Counted from the stretch's first letter, positions 7,420 to 16,285 are shown. The stretch is DNA of 64,000 bases from Rhodococcus qingshengii (GCF_021025955.1 NZ_JAJNCL010000005.1:62001-126000), one strand, 5' to 3'. A program made the numbers and translations. Notes: a model not told the origin generated them from the sequence alone.

Positions 7420-8441
7420 CGGACTTTCCAGGACTCGATCTCGCGGCACTGCGCAAATATCTGCAAGCCTCCGACGTCACTGTCAGCGGTGAGTTGCGAG
7501 CCGAACTGATTTCAGGTGGCAAATCCAACCTGACGTACGGAATCTTCGACGACAACTCGAAGTGGATTCTGCGTCGCCCACCCACTGCCGGCCTCACGCC
7601 GTCGGCGCATGACGTCGCGCGCGAGTTCCGAATCACCTCGGCGTTACAGAACACTGCTGTACCCGTCGCGCCGACCGTCGTGCTGTGCGAGGACGCCTCG
7701 GTGATGGGTGCGTCGTTCACGGTGGTCGAATTTGTCACCGGCCAAGTGATCCGGACCAAAACCGAACTGGAAGCGGTTCCGGCAGAGCAGATCACGCAGT
7801 GTGTCGACGAATTGGTGCGTGTTCTGGCCGCCCTGCACGACGTCGATTACAACGCCGTGGGTCTCGGTGAACTCGGCCGCCCCGACGGTTATGTCGCCCG
7901 CCAGGTGAAGTTGTGGGCCGGTCAATGGTCGCGCGTCAAGACCGAGGACTCGGCAGACGTGGACAGGTTGGCCTCGAGCCTCGCGGACATGATTCCGGCT
8001 GAATCGGCTTCGTCGATCGTGCACGGCGACTACCGGATCGACAACACGATTCTTGCGGCGAACGACGTCACCAAGGTTGCCGCAGTGGTGGACTGGGAAC
8101 TCTCGACGCTGGGAGATCCGCTGGCGGACATCGCGATGATGTGCGTCTACCGGCACCCCGCCTTGGATCTGGTTCTGGGTGAACCTGCCGCGTGGACGAG
8201 CCCGTCACTACCCTCCGTTGTCGATCTGGCGCAACGGTATTCGTCCGTATCGGGTCGAGAGCTGGCGCACTGGAACTTCTACATGGCGCTCGGGTTCTTC
8301 AAACTCGCCGTCGTGGCGCAGGGCATCGATCACCGATTCCGAGCAGGCGCCACCGTCGGTGGGGGATTCGACAAGGCTGGATCTTCTGTGCCGGAACTGA
8401 TCTCGGCCGGACTCAATGCACTGCAAGGAAAATTCGAATGA
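7416..8441 (+). CDS. APH-family phosphotransferase (acyl-CoA kinase candidate)
   Basis: The 341-residue protein has the protein-kinase-like APH fold: a Gly-rich start (ELISGGKSNLTY, about 30-41), Brenner motif HGDYRIDN with His203, Asp205 and Asn210, and metal-binding Asp226 in VVDWELSTLGDP. In this subfamily (LvaA, N-terminal domain of ACAD10/11) the known substrate is a 4-hydroxyacyl-CoA, phosphorylated on the gamma hydroxyl. Aminoglycoside resistance is unlikely given the operon. The gene overlaps the preceding dehydrogenase (4 bp) and the following SDR (ATGA), so translation is coupled. Confidence 0.88.
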   Translation: MTDFPGLDLAALRKYLQASDVTVSGELRAELISGGKSNLTYGIFDDNSKWILRRPPTAGLTPSAHDVAREFRITSALQNTAVPVAPTVVLCEDASVMGASFTVVEFVTGQVIRTKTELEAVPAEQITQCVDELVRVLAALHDVDYNAVGLGELGRPDGYVARQVKLWAGQWSRVKTEDSADVDRLASSLADMIPAESASSIVHGDYRIDNTILAANDVTKVAAVVDWELSTLGDPLADIAMMCVYRHPALDLVLGEPAAWTSPSLPSVVDLAQRYSSVSGRELAHWNFYMALGFFKLAVVAQGIDHRFRAGATVGGGFDKAGSSVPELISAGLNALQGKFE

Positions 8442-9175
8442 CTCGATCAGCACTGGTCACCGGCGCCTCCAAGGGAATCGGCCTCGGCATCGCAACGCGC
8501 CTGGCATCGCAAGGGTACGGACTGACCGTCACCGCCCGTGACGCCGAACGACTTGCGGTCGTCGCCGAAGAACTTACGCGCGCCGGATCGCCGGACGTCG
8601 TAGTCTCGGCAGGAGACATGGCGGACGAGAACTTCGCCTCAGCGCTCGTAGCCACGCACGGCGAGCGGTTCGGCTCCATGCGCGCCCTCGTCCTCAACGC
8701 CGGAGTGGGAACCAGTGGGCGAGTAGCGGATTACCCCATGCGACGATTCGACAAAACCGTCGCGGTCAATCTGCGGACACCGTTCGCGCTCCTGCAAGCA
8801 TCGCTGCCGCTCCTGCGCACTGCGGCGGACGCGGACCTCGCCGGCGGAGCAAAGGTGATCGCTCTCGCCTCGATGGCCGGCGTGTATGCCGAGAGCGGTC
8901 TGGCGGTGTACGGCGCCACCAAAGCTGCACTGATTTCGATGGTGGAGGCTCTCAACGCCGAGGAATCCGGCAACGGCGTCAGCGCGACGGCCATTGCTCC
9001 CGGCTACGTCGACACGGACATGTCGGCGTGGACGCACGATCGGATCACACCCGACAAAATGATCAAGGTCGACGACATCGTCGAGTTGGTGGACGGACTG
9101 CTCAAACTCTCGTCTCGAGCAGTAGTTCCGAAGGTCGTCATGACGCGGGCCGGAACCAACGGCTACTCGGCCTGA
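8438..9175 (+). CDS. Short-chain dehydrogenase/reductase
   Basis: The start is ATG 8438, overlapping the kinase stop (ATGA), giving 245 residues. TGASKGIG is at 8-15, then LNAGVG, the Ser in ALASMAG, and YxxxK in VYGATKAAL. As the third gene of the acd-kinase operon it could interconvert 4-oxo- and 4-hydroxyacyl-CoA, as LvaD does in levulinate catabolism, or act on another hydroxy intermediate. The role is inferred from context. The gene ends 4 bp before the convergent hypothetical gene. Confidence 0.88.
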   Translation: MTRSALVTGASKGIGLGIATRLASQGYGLTVTARDAERLAVVAEELTRAGSPDVVVSAGDMADENFASALVATHGERFGSMRALVLNAGVGTSGRVADYPMRRFDKTVAVNLRTPFALLQASLPLLRTAADADLAGGAKVIALASMAGVYAESGLAVYGATKAALISMVEALNAEESGNGVSATAIAPGYVDTDMSAWTHDRITPDKMIKVDDIVELVDGLLKLSSRAVVPKVVMTRAGTNGYSA

Positions 9176-9179
9176 AAAA

Positions 9180-9725
9180 TCAATCGAGCTTGGCTTCGCC
9201 CCGCTTGCGAAAGAAGTGAAAGCCAGGCACTCCGACAATCGCCTGCCGCAGGTCCTTGACCACGCCCAGGAGTTCGTGGATCTCGGGCGAGACGGAGTCC
9301 AGGGTTCCGAGGATGGGCAGCACCGCGGTCACCCGGTCGGTGAGCTCCGGCAGTTGGTCGATCAGTTTGATCGCGGCGCTGACCTCAGCCTCGGAAAGAT
9401 CGTCGGCGAATCTGGCTGCCAGCGGCGCGAGCTGCAATGCAATGGGCTCGTAGATCTCGAGGATCTGTCCCGCGATGTCCGAGGTCTGCTCGACGGCCTC
9501 GACCAGCGTCTCAGCTCGAACGGTCACGGCGGCGGCTCCGATGACGACGCGGTCGGCGTTGTCGGCGATCTGGTTGATGCGCGCCACCAACCTCTCCACC
9601 GAGAAGAGGAGCGCCTCGAGTCGAGTGGGCAGGGTGACCGCAAAAGCGACCGTGGACAGGGACCAGTGCACCACGTCGCCGACGGAGCGGACGACGGTGG
9701 AGCTTCCGGGCAAAACTAGAGCCAT
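9180..9725 (-). CDS. Conserved hypothetical helical protein
   Basis: The 181-residue protein has no motif I can name. A moderately hydrophobic stretch lies at about residues 15-35. It is followed by amphipathic heptad-like helices rich in Ala, Val, Leu, Glu and Asp (for example VRAETLVEAVEQTSDIAGQI), suggesting an extended helical, membrane-associated or coiled-coil protein. The C terminus is basic (FHFFRKRGEAKLD). It is a lone minus-strand gene between two plus-strand operons. Base composition and codon use match its neighbours, so it is probably a real core-type gene. Function is unknown. Confidence 0.7.
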   Translation of the reverse strand: MALVLPGSSTVVRSVGDVVHWSLSTVAFAVTLPTRLEALLFSVERLVARINQIADNADRVVIGAAAVTVRAETLVEAVEQTSDIAGQILEIYEPIALQLAPLAARFADDLSEAEVSAAIKLIDQLPELTDRVTAVLPILGTLDSVSPEIHELLGVVKDLRQAIVGVPGFHFFRKRGEAKLD

Positions 9726-9869
9726 CCCTCGATACTGCCTGATGTGACGTCAAAGTACAGGTAAATCTCACATTCACCAGGTGCGCGCCGTCTTCGAGGT
9801 GTCGGTGCCGGCGCGGACAATCAATTCACCCGCTGCCTGCTGCACCGCGCAACCTGGAAGGATCGAGAC

Positions 9870-10370
9870 ATGACGGCAATCCGGACGCATACCGTGATCG
9901 ACTCGCCGATCGGGGCGTTGACGCTGGTAGCGGCAGGTGAGAACCTCTGCGGGCTGTACATGGCGGAGCATCGTCACAAGCCGGACGAGTCCACATTCGG
10001 TGATCGTTCCCCGGCGGTCTTCGGTGAAGTCGAATCGCAGCTCACCGAGTACTTCGAGGGTTATCGCACGGAGTTCTCCGTGCCGCTGGCGCCCGTGGGT
10101 ACAGAGTTCCAGAAGCGAGTGTGGGACGTCTTGCGAACGATCCCGTACGGCGAAACCTGGACCTACATGGAGCTCGCGCAAACTTTGGGTAATCCACTTG
10201 CGATCCGCGCGGCCGCTGCGGCAAACGGTAAAAATCCGATCAGCATCATCGTTCCCTGCCATCGTGTGGTCGGTAGCGACGGAAGTCTGACCGGTTTCGC
10301 CGGCGGCCTCGAACGCAAGCGGTTCCTGCTCGATCGCGAGCACGGCGGCGAATCGGATGTCCTCTTCTGA
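9870..10370 (+). CDS. ogt: Methylated-DNA-[protein]-cysteine S-methyltransferase
   Basis: The 166-residue protein removes alkyl groups from O6-guanine onto its own Cys. The active-site motif PCHRVVG gives Cys130, preceded by the recognition helix (NPLAIRAAAAANGKNP) and the Tyr in RTIPYGETWTYMELA. GGAAGGA, 7 bp upstream of ATG 9870, is a good ribosome-binding site. It is the first gene of a four-gene run (ogt, sigma factor, second alkyltransferase, alkA) in which every junction overlaps. Confidence 0.95.
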   Translation: MTAIRTHTVIDSPIGALTLVAAGENLCGLYMAEHRHKPDESTFGDRSPAVFGEVESQLTEYFEGYRTEFSVPLAPVGTEFQKRVWDVLRTIPYGETWTYMELAQTLGNPLAIRAAAAANGKNPISIIVPCHRVVGSDGSLTGFAGGLERKRFLLDREHGGESDVLF

Positions 10371-10911
10371 TGCGCTCGACTCACAATTCGGTGATCGGAA
10401 ACGTCTACCGATCGTGACACTGAAACCGTTCGAAGACGTCGTGACCGAATACGGTGCTGTGGTCCTTCGGGTCTGCCGTGCGGTCGTCGGTCCCGTCGAC
10501 GCCGAGGACGCGTGGTCCGAGACGTTCATCGCAGCGATGCGGGCCTATCCGGATTTGAACCCGGACGCGAACATCGAAGCGTGGTTGGTGACCATCGCGC
10601 ACCGCAAGGCAATCGACATCACCCGAGTGCGTGCCCGCGTGGCCGTTCCGACAGACGACGTTCCGGAATTGCCGACGCGAATCGGCGTACCGGGCACGTG
10701 GGATCACGAACTGTGGGACGCACTTGAACAACTACCACTCAAACAACGTGCGGCGGTCGCCTATCACTTTCTGGGTGGGCTGCCGTATGCAGAGATCGCG
10801 GACATTCTCGGCAATACTCCGGCAGCCGCCAGACGTGCGGGTGCCGACGGTATCGCCACCTTAAGAAGAACCTACTTGTCCGCCACCGCTGCGGAAGGGA
10901 GTCACTCATGA
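10357..10911 (+). CDS. ECF-like sigma-70 family factor
   Basis: The product is 184 residues from ATG 10357 (165 if GTG 10414 is used). Region 2 spans about 24-90, with AEDAWSETFIAAMRAYPDL and WLVTIAHRKAIDITR. Region 4 spans about 125-175, with LPLKQRAAVAYHFLGG and a downstream HTH. It lacks sigma regions 1 and 3, as ECF factors do. No anti-sigma gene is adjacent; instead it sits between two DNA alkyltransferase genes, overlapping both (14 bp and ATGA). It probably directs transcription of this repair operon or a wider alkylation regulon. How it is held inactive is not visible here. Confidence 0.85.
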   Translation: MSSSDALDSQFGDRKRLPIVTLKPFEDVVTEYGAVVLRVCRAVVGPVDAEDAWSETFIAAMRAYPDLNPDANIEAWLVTIAHRKAIDITRVRARVAVPTDDVPELPTRIGVPGTWDHELWDALEQLPLKQRAAVAYHFLGGLPYAEIADILGNTPAAARRAGADGIATLRRTYLSATAAEGSHS

Positions 10912-11513
10912 ATACCGACGCCGAAGTGTTCGAGGCACTTCCAGCCGTTGACGCCGACGCTCTGACCCGACTTCGCGCGCGCCTGGCCACGGAGGCCTCT
11001 GAAGCCGAATTGATCGACGTGGCGTACCGAACCGTCGATTCACCTGTTGGAAAGCTACTGCTGGCAGCGACCGATGTGGGTTTGGTGCGGGTTGCATTTG
11101 CCGTCGAAGGGCACGATCTGGTTCTGGAACGATTGGCCGACACGGTCAGCCCCCGAGTTCTGCATTACCCGCGAAGGCTCGACAGCGTCGTTCGGGAGCT
11201 GGACGAGTACTTTGCCGGTGCGCGTCGGGAATTCGATCTGAACTTGGATTTCCAACTCGCGAAGGGATTTCGACGCGAAGTGTTGCGCCATCTCCCCGAA
11301 ATTGAATACGGCCACACCGCTAGCTATTCGGTGGTCGCAGCAGCGTCGGGTAGCCCACGTGCCGTTCGTGCCGTGGGGACGGCATGCGCAAAGAACCCGC
11401 TGCCGTTGGTGGTCCCGTGTCACCGGGTGGTGCGCAGCGACGGCAGCCTCGGGCAGTACGCCGGCGGCCCCGAACTGAAAGCGATTCTGCTGGATCTGGA
11501 AGCCGGCCGGTGA
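10908..11513 (+). CDS. Second O6-alkylguanine transferase (Ada C-domain type)
   Basis: The 201-residue protein has the active site PCHRVVRSDGSLGQYAGG with Cys171, preceded by the Ada/Ogt ribonuclease-H-like domain from about residue 36. The first 35 residues are charged and helical (VDADALTRLRARLATEA) and carry no Cys cluster, so this is not a full Ada with a methylphosphotriester-sensing zinc domain. The start overlaps the sigma gene by ATGA, and the stop overlaps the alkA start by GTGA. With the Ogt at 9870 this gives two alkyltransferases per operon; they may differ in substrate range, or one may be a sensor. Confidence 0.9.
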   Translation: MNTDAEVFEALPAVDADALTRLRARLATEASEAELIDVAYRTVDSPVGKLLLAATDVGLVRVAFAVEGHDLVLERLADTVSPRVLHYPRRLDSVVRELDEYFAGARREFDLNLDFQLAKGFRREVLRHLPEIEYGHTASYSVVAAASGSPRAVRAVGTACAKNPLPLVVPCHRVVRSDGSLGQYAGGPELKAILLDLEAGR

Positions 11514-12355
11514 GCGCAGTGACGCTGCGCTTTCAGGCGCCTTATGCAGTCGAACCGCTCACCGGTGCCCTGCGGGCTCACTGCGTCGCAGGCCTCGAGT
11601 GTCACGACGACGGTGTTCACACCAGAGTCATACCGTTGCCTTCCGGCCCGGTTGTCGTGTCGGTGTCGTGGACCGACGACGGTGTCGTCGTGGATTCCGA
11701 TGTGCCGTTAACGGATTCCGCAGTGCTGGAGGTGATCGTGCGTCGTTGGCTCGACCTCGACGCCGATCACACTGCTGTCGAAGCAGCGTTCGGTAGCGAT
11801 GAGTTGTTGGCCCCACTTGTTGCAGCCCGTCCAGGATTGCGAGTGCTCGGTTCGGTGGACGGGTTCGAGACCGCAGTGCTCACCGTTCTGGGACAACAGG
11901 TTTCGCTCGGCGCGGCGAGGACGTTCGGTGGTCGTTTTGTCAGCGCATTCGGAGCGCCGGTGCAAGGGGATTTTCTTGCCTTCCCTGATCCGGACGTGGT
12001 TGCAGCGCAATCGCCGGAGGACATACAGGAAGCCGTCGGATTGACCACAGCGCGCGCAAGAACAGTGCACACGTTGGCAACTGCGGCAGCGAACGGTCTC
12101 GATCTCTCCTGGGATGCGGATCCTGTCCAATTTCGGCGAGAGCTGTTGGCGCTAAGGGGAATCGGACCGTGGACCGCTGACTATCTCACCGTCCGGATTC
12201 TCGGTGATCGCGACGCATTCGTACCTGATGATCTGGTGTTGAAACGTGCGCTGGGGGTCTCGTCGGGCAAAGAAGCCGCAGCGTTGTCCGAGCGCTGGCG
12301 ACCCTGGCGAGCCTACGCGCTCTTTCATCTGTGGACCAAGGAAGCGTTTCTGTAG
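11510..12355 (+). CDS. alkA: DNA-3-methyladenine glycosylase II
   Basis: From GTG 11510 (GTGA overlap with the previous stop) the protein is 281 residues, the size of E. coli AlkA. It has an AlkA N-terminal beta domain (residues 1 to about 110). The helix-hairpin-helix LRGIGPWTADYL is at 215-226, and the Gly/Pro-Asp loop DAFVPDD places the catalytic Asp at 240 or 241. It excises alkylated purines in base excision repair. Being last in the operon, it completes a repair set for O6- and N3-alkyl lesions. It ends 4 bp from the convergent transporter gene. Confidence 0.93.
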   Translation: MSAVTLRFQAPYAVEPLTGALRAHCVAGLECHDDGVHTRVIPLPSGPVVVSVSWTDDGVVVDSDVPLTDSAVLEVIVRRWLDLDADHTAVEAAFGSDELLAPLVAARPGLRVLGSVDGFETAVLTVLGQQVSLGAARTFGGRFVSAFGAPVQGDFLAFPDPDVVAAQSPEDIQEAVGLTTARARTVHTLATAAANGLDLSWDADPVQFRRELLALRGIGPWTADYLTVRILGDRDAFVPDDLVLKRALGVSSGKEAAALSERWRPWRAYALFHLWTKEAFL

Positions 12356-12359
12356 TCGG

Positions 12360-14585
12360 TCAGTCTTTCGCGCGGGCCAGTTCGGACGGCCACCAGATGC
12401 GTTTCCCGATGTCGTGCGAGAGTGCCGGCACCAGGACGCTGCGCACGATGATCGTATCGAGTAGCACGCCGAAGGCCACGGCAAAACCGATCTCGGCGAG
12501 GAAGACCAGTGGCAGGATACCCAGTACGGCAAACGTTGCGGCCAAGACGATTCCGGCTGAGGTGATCACACCGCCCGTCACTGCAAGACCGCGCAGGACA
12601 CCTGCACGGGTACCGAATTCTCCGGTCTCCTCCCGGACTCTGGTCATCAGGAAGATGTTGTAGTCGATACCCAGCGCGACGAGGAACACGAAGGCGAACA
12701 GCGGGAACGATTGATCCGCCCCGGCGAACCCGAATACGTGTGTGAAGAAGAATCCGCTCACACCGAGTGTGGCCGCGAAGGAAAGTACCACGGTGACAAT
12801 GAGAATCACCGGGATCAGCAGAGCGCGAAGCAAAGCGGCCAAGACCAGGAAGATCACCACCAACACGATCGGGATGATCAGGTTTCTGTCGCGGACCGAG
12901 GCGGCCTGGACGTCGAGGGTGGTGGCCGTGCTGCCGCCGACAAGTGCGTCGGCGCCAGGCACGTCGTGCACCGCCGTCCGCAGTCGCTTGACGGTGTCGA
13001 GTGCCTGCGGAGAATCGTAGGAGTCGGCGAGGGTTGCGTTGATCATGGTTCGGCCGTCGATCGGTGCAACGGTGAAAGCTGCAGGGGCGCAACCCGCAGC
13101 GGCGGCTTGCGCGACGGCAGCGGGGTTGGTCTTGATCAGCTCGCTTACCTTCGCGACGTCTACCTGGGTGCACACGGCACCGGGATCCTGTGAGATACCT
13201 TCGACTCCGCTGGCTGCCTTGATGACGGCGTCGGCCTGGTCGGCGTTTGCGGTGATCACGGCCGGTGCGCCCGCTCCGGGATCGAACTTCGAGTCGTAGA
13301 GTTCTTGTCCGACAACAGCGTCGGGACGATTGGTGAAGCTTTCGGTGGATGTCAGGCCATCGGTTTTGAGACTGCCGATCCCGGCCGCGAACAGGATGAT
13401 CAACAAGACTGTGGCGCCGATCCACAGTGGGCGGTCCTTGCTGCCGACGGCCTCGGCGATCTTGCCCCACATCCCGTGCGTCGTAAGGTCTGCGGCGTGA
13501 TCGACCTTGGGCTTGCGCGGCCAGAAGACCCACCGTCCGGTGGCGGCCAGAGCGACAGGCATGAACGTCATCATCACCAGATAGGTGCAGGCGATCCCGA
13601 TGGCGGCGACGGGTCCGAGGCTCTTGTTGGAGTTGAGTTGAGAGAACGTCAGGCAGAGCAGCCCGAGAATTACGGTGACAGCTGAAGCGGTGATGGCCGG
13701 CGCAGACTCGCGCCAGGCCTTGATCATCGCGTCGAAGCGGTTGGGATACGTGTGCAGTTCTTCGCGATAGCGAGAGATCAAGAGTAGGGCGTAGTCGGTA
13801 CCGGCACCGATCACCAACACGAAAAGGATGCCTTGAGATTGTCCGGTCAGCGTGAGCAGTTCGGCTTTCGCGAGGAAATAGATCACCATCGACGACAAGC
13901 CGATTGCGAGGAGCGCGGAGAACAGCGGGAAGAACCACAACACCGGCGATCGGTACACGACAAGCAGGATGAGGACCACGACCAGGAGTGCCGCGCCAAG
14001 GAGCGCTCCGTCCAGACCGGCAAAGGCGTCGATGAACGCAACGAGTAGCCCACCTGGACCGGCTGGGAGTACCTCGACATCACCAGTTGCTTGTTTTGCG
14101 GCGTCGATGACGTTCTGCTCGGTGGTCGCCAGGACATCGCCTGCCACGGCGGTATCACCGTCTTTGGCGACGAGTGGCACGAAGATCGACGCAGTTGTGC
14201 CGTCTGCGGAGTACTGAGTGGGCTGCATACCGTCGGCGTCTACTCCGGAGATCCCGGCAATAGCGCCGTATGCCGAGTTGATCGCAGACTTGTCTGCCTC
14301 GGTGAGGGCCGAATCCCGATGGAACAGAACAAAACCAGGGATCGTCTCGACGGCAAGGAAGTTCGCGGATTGGTTGCTGACAATCGTCGATTCTGCGGAA
14401 CTCGGGAGATATGAGGCGTTGTCGTTCTTCTGAACCTCGGCCAGTTTGCCTTGGAACGAACCGCCGAATCCGCCTGCAACGAAGGCAAAGATTGCAAGGG
14501 CAATCACGGTGAAGATCGGCAGTCGACGGCGTTTGACCGCTCCGTGCTCGTTCCGTTCTGCGTCAGTTGTATCCAGCTTGGTCAT
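12360..14585 (-). CDS. MMPL/RND-family membrane transporter
   Basis: The 741-residue protein has the two-fold MMPL layout: a TM1 near residues 22-42, an extracytoplasmic domain (about 45-190), TM2-6 (190-360), a second periplasmic domain (about 400-540), and TM8-12. Proton-relay Asp/Tyr pairs appear in TM4 (GAGTDYALL, Asp264/Tyr265) and TM10 (ALGIDYNIFL). Such proteins export lipids, siderophores or small hydrophobic compounds using proton-motive force. No lipid-synthesis or mmpS gene is adjacent, so the cargo is unknown. The start ATG 14585 has a good context. Confidence 0.92.
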   Translation of the reverse strand: MTKLDTTDAERNEHGAVKRRRLPIFTVIALAIFAFVAGGFGGSFQGKLAEVQKNDNASYLPSSAESTIVSNQSANFLAVETIPGFVLFHRDSALTEADKSAINSAYGAIAGISGVDADGMQPTQYSADGTTASIFVPLVAKDGDTAVAGDVLATTEQNVIDAAKQATGDVEVLPAGPGGLLVAFIDAFAGLDGALLGAALLVVVLILLVVYRSPVLWFFPLFSALLAIGLSSMVIYFLAKAELLTLTGQSQGILFVLVIGAGTDYALLLISRYREELHTYPNRFDAMIKAWRESAPAITASAVTVILGLLCLTFSQLNSNKSLGPVAAIGIACTYLVMMTFMPVALAATGRWVFWPRKPKVDHAADLTTHGMWGKIAEAVGSKDRPLWIGATVLLIILFAAGIGSLKTDGLTSTESFTNRPDAVVGQELYDSKFDPGAGAPAVITANADQADAVIKAASGVEGISQDPGAVCTQVDVAKVSELIKTNPAAVAQAAAAGCAPAAFTVAPIDGRTMINATLADSYDSPQALDTVKRLRTAVHDVPGADALVGGSTATTLDVQAASVRDRNLIIPIVLVVIFLVLAALLRALLIPVILIVTVVLSFAATLGVSGFFFTHVFGFAGADQSFPLFAFVFLVALGIDYNIFLMTRVREETGEFGTRAGVLRGLAVTGGVITSAGIVLAATFAVLGILPLVFLAEIGFAVAFGVLLDTIIVRSVLVPALSHDIGKRIWWPSELARAKD

Positions 14586-14687
14586 GGTTCTCCTCGAACG
14601 CAGTCGACCAGCACCAACAAAGCAACGTTTTCCAGTAGAACACGCAATACGGGCGCGGTGGAACCACTTGGAGTGGAATTGACGACG

Positions 14688-16238
14688 CTACGAAGTGCCT
14701 TTGCCGTACGTCTCGCGGGCTGCGACGTCCATGGGAAAACGGACGACTGTGTCGCCGAACAACAATCGAGTTGCCGAAGCCGCGGCGGCCAGCACGTGGG
14801 CGGTACCTGACTCGGGATTTCGCGTATGCACGACCACTTCGTCGTGCTGGAAGAAGACCAACTCACCGTCCGGATCTTCGGCGAGGCGGCGCCTGAGGTC
14901 GGCCAGGAGGCACAGCGCCCACTCGGACGCAGTGGCCTGCACGACGAAGTTCCGCGTGAAACGACCGCGGGCGTGAGCGTCGCCGTGGGAGTAGAAGTCG
15001 GGAGACGGTGGGGGACAGGCCCGGCCGAGCAGTGACTTCACCACCTCGCCGCGCTCACCTGCCTTGGCAGCTTGCTCGACGTACTCGACGGCGACCGGGA
15101 ATCGCTTCCGCAACAAGACGAGCAGTGCTTTGGCTTCACCCGCCGTCGCCCCGTACAGGACTCCGAGGATTGCGACCTTGGCTTTTGCGCGATCACCGCC
15201 GAAGGCTTCGGCACCGACAAGTGCGTACAGATCGTCGTCCCCGGCGGCGGCCATCATGCGGCGGTCGCCGGACATGGCGGCCAGAATTCGGGGCTCGAGC
15301 TGACCGGCGTCGGCGACGACGAACACGTGGCCCGGATCGGCGACGACGCTCGAGCGCATGGTCTTCGGAATCTGGAGGGCCCCGCCGCCCCGGCTCGCCC
15401 ACCTGCCGGACACGACACCACCGGGAACGTAAATCGGGCGGAATCGATCGCCCCGCACCCAACTGTCCATCCATTGCCAACCGTTGGTGCTGTACAGCTT
15501 GGCGAGTTCGCGGTGACGCAGGAGCAACGGCACCGCCGGATGATCGATTTCCTGCAGAAACCACTTGCGCGTCGACGGCAGTTCGATGCCCTGGCGCCCG
15601 AACGCCTCGGTGATTTCCACCGAAGACGAAGGATTGACGGTGCGCCCGAAGACCTCACTGATCTGGGCGGCAAGTTCCTGCATACGAGGGGGGAGGTCGT
15701 ATCCGGTCGGGCGCGGCCCCAGCCGTTCTTCGAGGAGTGCGCGGTGCTTCTGGGTCGAGAAGGGGAGACCGGTATGCGTCATCTCCGCGGCGCTGAGTGC
15801 CCCGGCTGACTCTGCTGCGATCAACAAATCCAGGCGCGCATCCGCGCCGATGGTTGCGCGCTGCTCGGCGAATTCGGTGGCGACGGCGCGGGGATCGAGA
15901 ACGGGTGCAGTGTCGAAGAGCCCGAGACGATCGTCGTCGAACTCCTCGGCAGGCGGTGACGGTTTGCCGACGCGCATTCCGAGTATCGCGCGGGTCAGGG
16001 AGATGTCGTGGCACCGCCGAACCCGTACGCCTGCCCGCAATAGTGGTGGGTACACGGTCGCCGTACTCGGCCACACCCATCGCGGACGCTCGGCTTCCTC
16101 GATGGTGCGTACCGCTGCGATCAGGTCGGGATACTCGACCGGATCGGCAAGTGGCGTTCCACCGGGATCGGTCCGTAGGACAGTTGCCGTCACAGCTCCC
16201 GTGGACGTCGTACTACCGGGGACCAGGACAACTCGCAC
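14688..16238 (-). CDS. Family-A DNA polymerase (Pol I-like, no 5' nuclease)
   Basis: At 516 residues it has only an N-terminal exonuclease-like region and a polymerase domain. Actinobacterial annotations call this family bifunctional 3'-5' exonuclease/DNA polymerase. Palm motif A reads VVADAGQLEPRIL (canonical DYSQIELR), motif C is FFQHDEVVV with the catalytic HDE, and the O-helix is RAKAKVAILGVLYG. Asp/Glu of motif A and Arg/Lys of the O-helix are kept. The aromatic at the Phe762 position of E. coli Pol I is Leu. I see no clear DxE exonuclease motif in the first 150 residues, so proofreading is doubtful. It probably works in repair or gap filling. Confidence 0.88.
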   Translation of the reverse strand: MRVVLVPGSTTSTGAVTATVLRTDPGGTPLADPVEYPDLIAAVRTIEEAERPRWVWPSTATVYPPLLRAGVRVRRCHDISLTRAILGMRVGKPSPPAEEFDDDRLGLFDTAPVLDPRAVATEFAEQRATIGADARLDLLIAAESAGALSAAEMTHTGLPFSTQKHRALLEERLGPRPTGYDLPPRMQELAAQISEVFGRTVNPSSSVEITEAFGRQGIELPSTRKWFLQEIDHPAVPLLLRHRELAKLYSTNGWQWMDSWVRGDRFRPIYVPGGVVSGRWASRGGGALQIPKTMRSSVVADPGHVFVVADAGQLEPRILAAMSGDRRMMAAAGDDDLYALVGAEAFGGDRAKAKVAILGVLYGATAGEAKALLVLLRKRFPVAVEYVEQAAKAGERGEVVKSLLGRACPPPSPDFYSHGDAHARGRFTRNFVVQATASEWALCLLADLRRRLAEDPDGELVFFQHDEVVVHTRNPESGTAHVLAAAASATRLLFGDTVVRFPMDVAARETYGKGTS

Positions 16239-16285
16239 GGGATCAGTGTGACGGCAAGGTCCGACACGCCATCGCTCGGCGCTGC

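Noticed and set aside
4855-7449. An 864-codon open frame on the minus strand
   Set aside because: It is antisense to the ABC exporter and the acyl-CoA dehydrogenase, which have full motifs. Its composition is that of a high-GC shadow frame and it shows no domain.
7416-8441. Aminoglycoside-resistance phosphotransferase
   Set aside because: The fold matches, but the overlap with an ACAD10/11-like dehydrogenase and an SDR fits the acyl-CoA kinase branch much better.
12325-13938. A 537-codon minus-strand frame inside the transporter gene
   Set aside because: It is an Arg-rich alternate reading of the MMPL gene without membrane helices or motifs.
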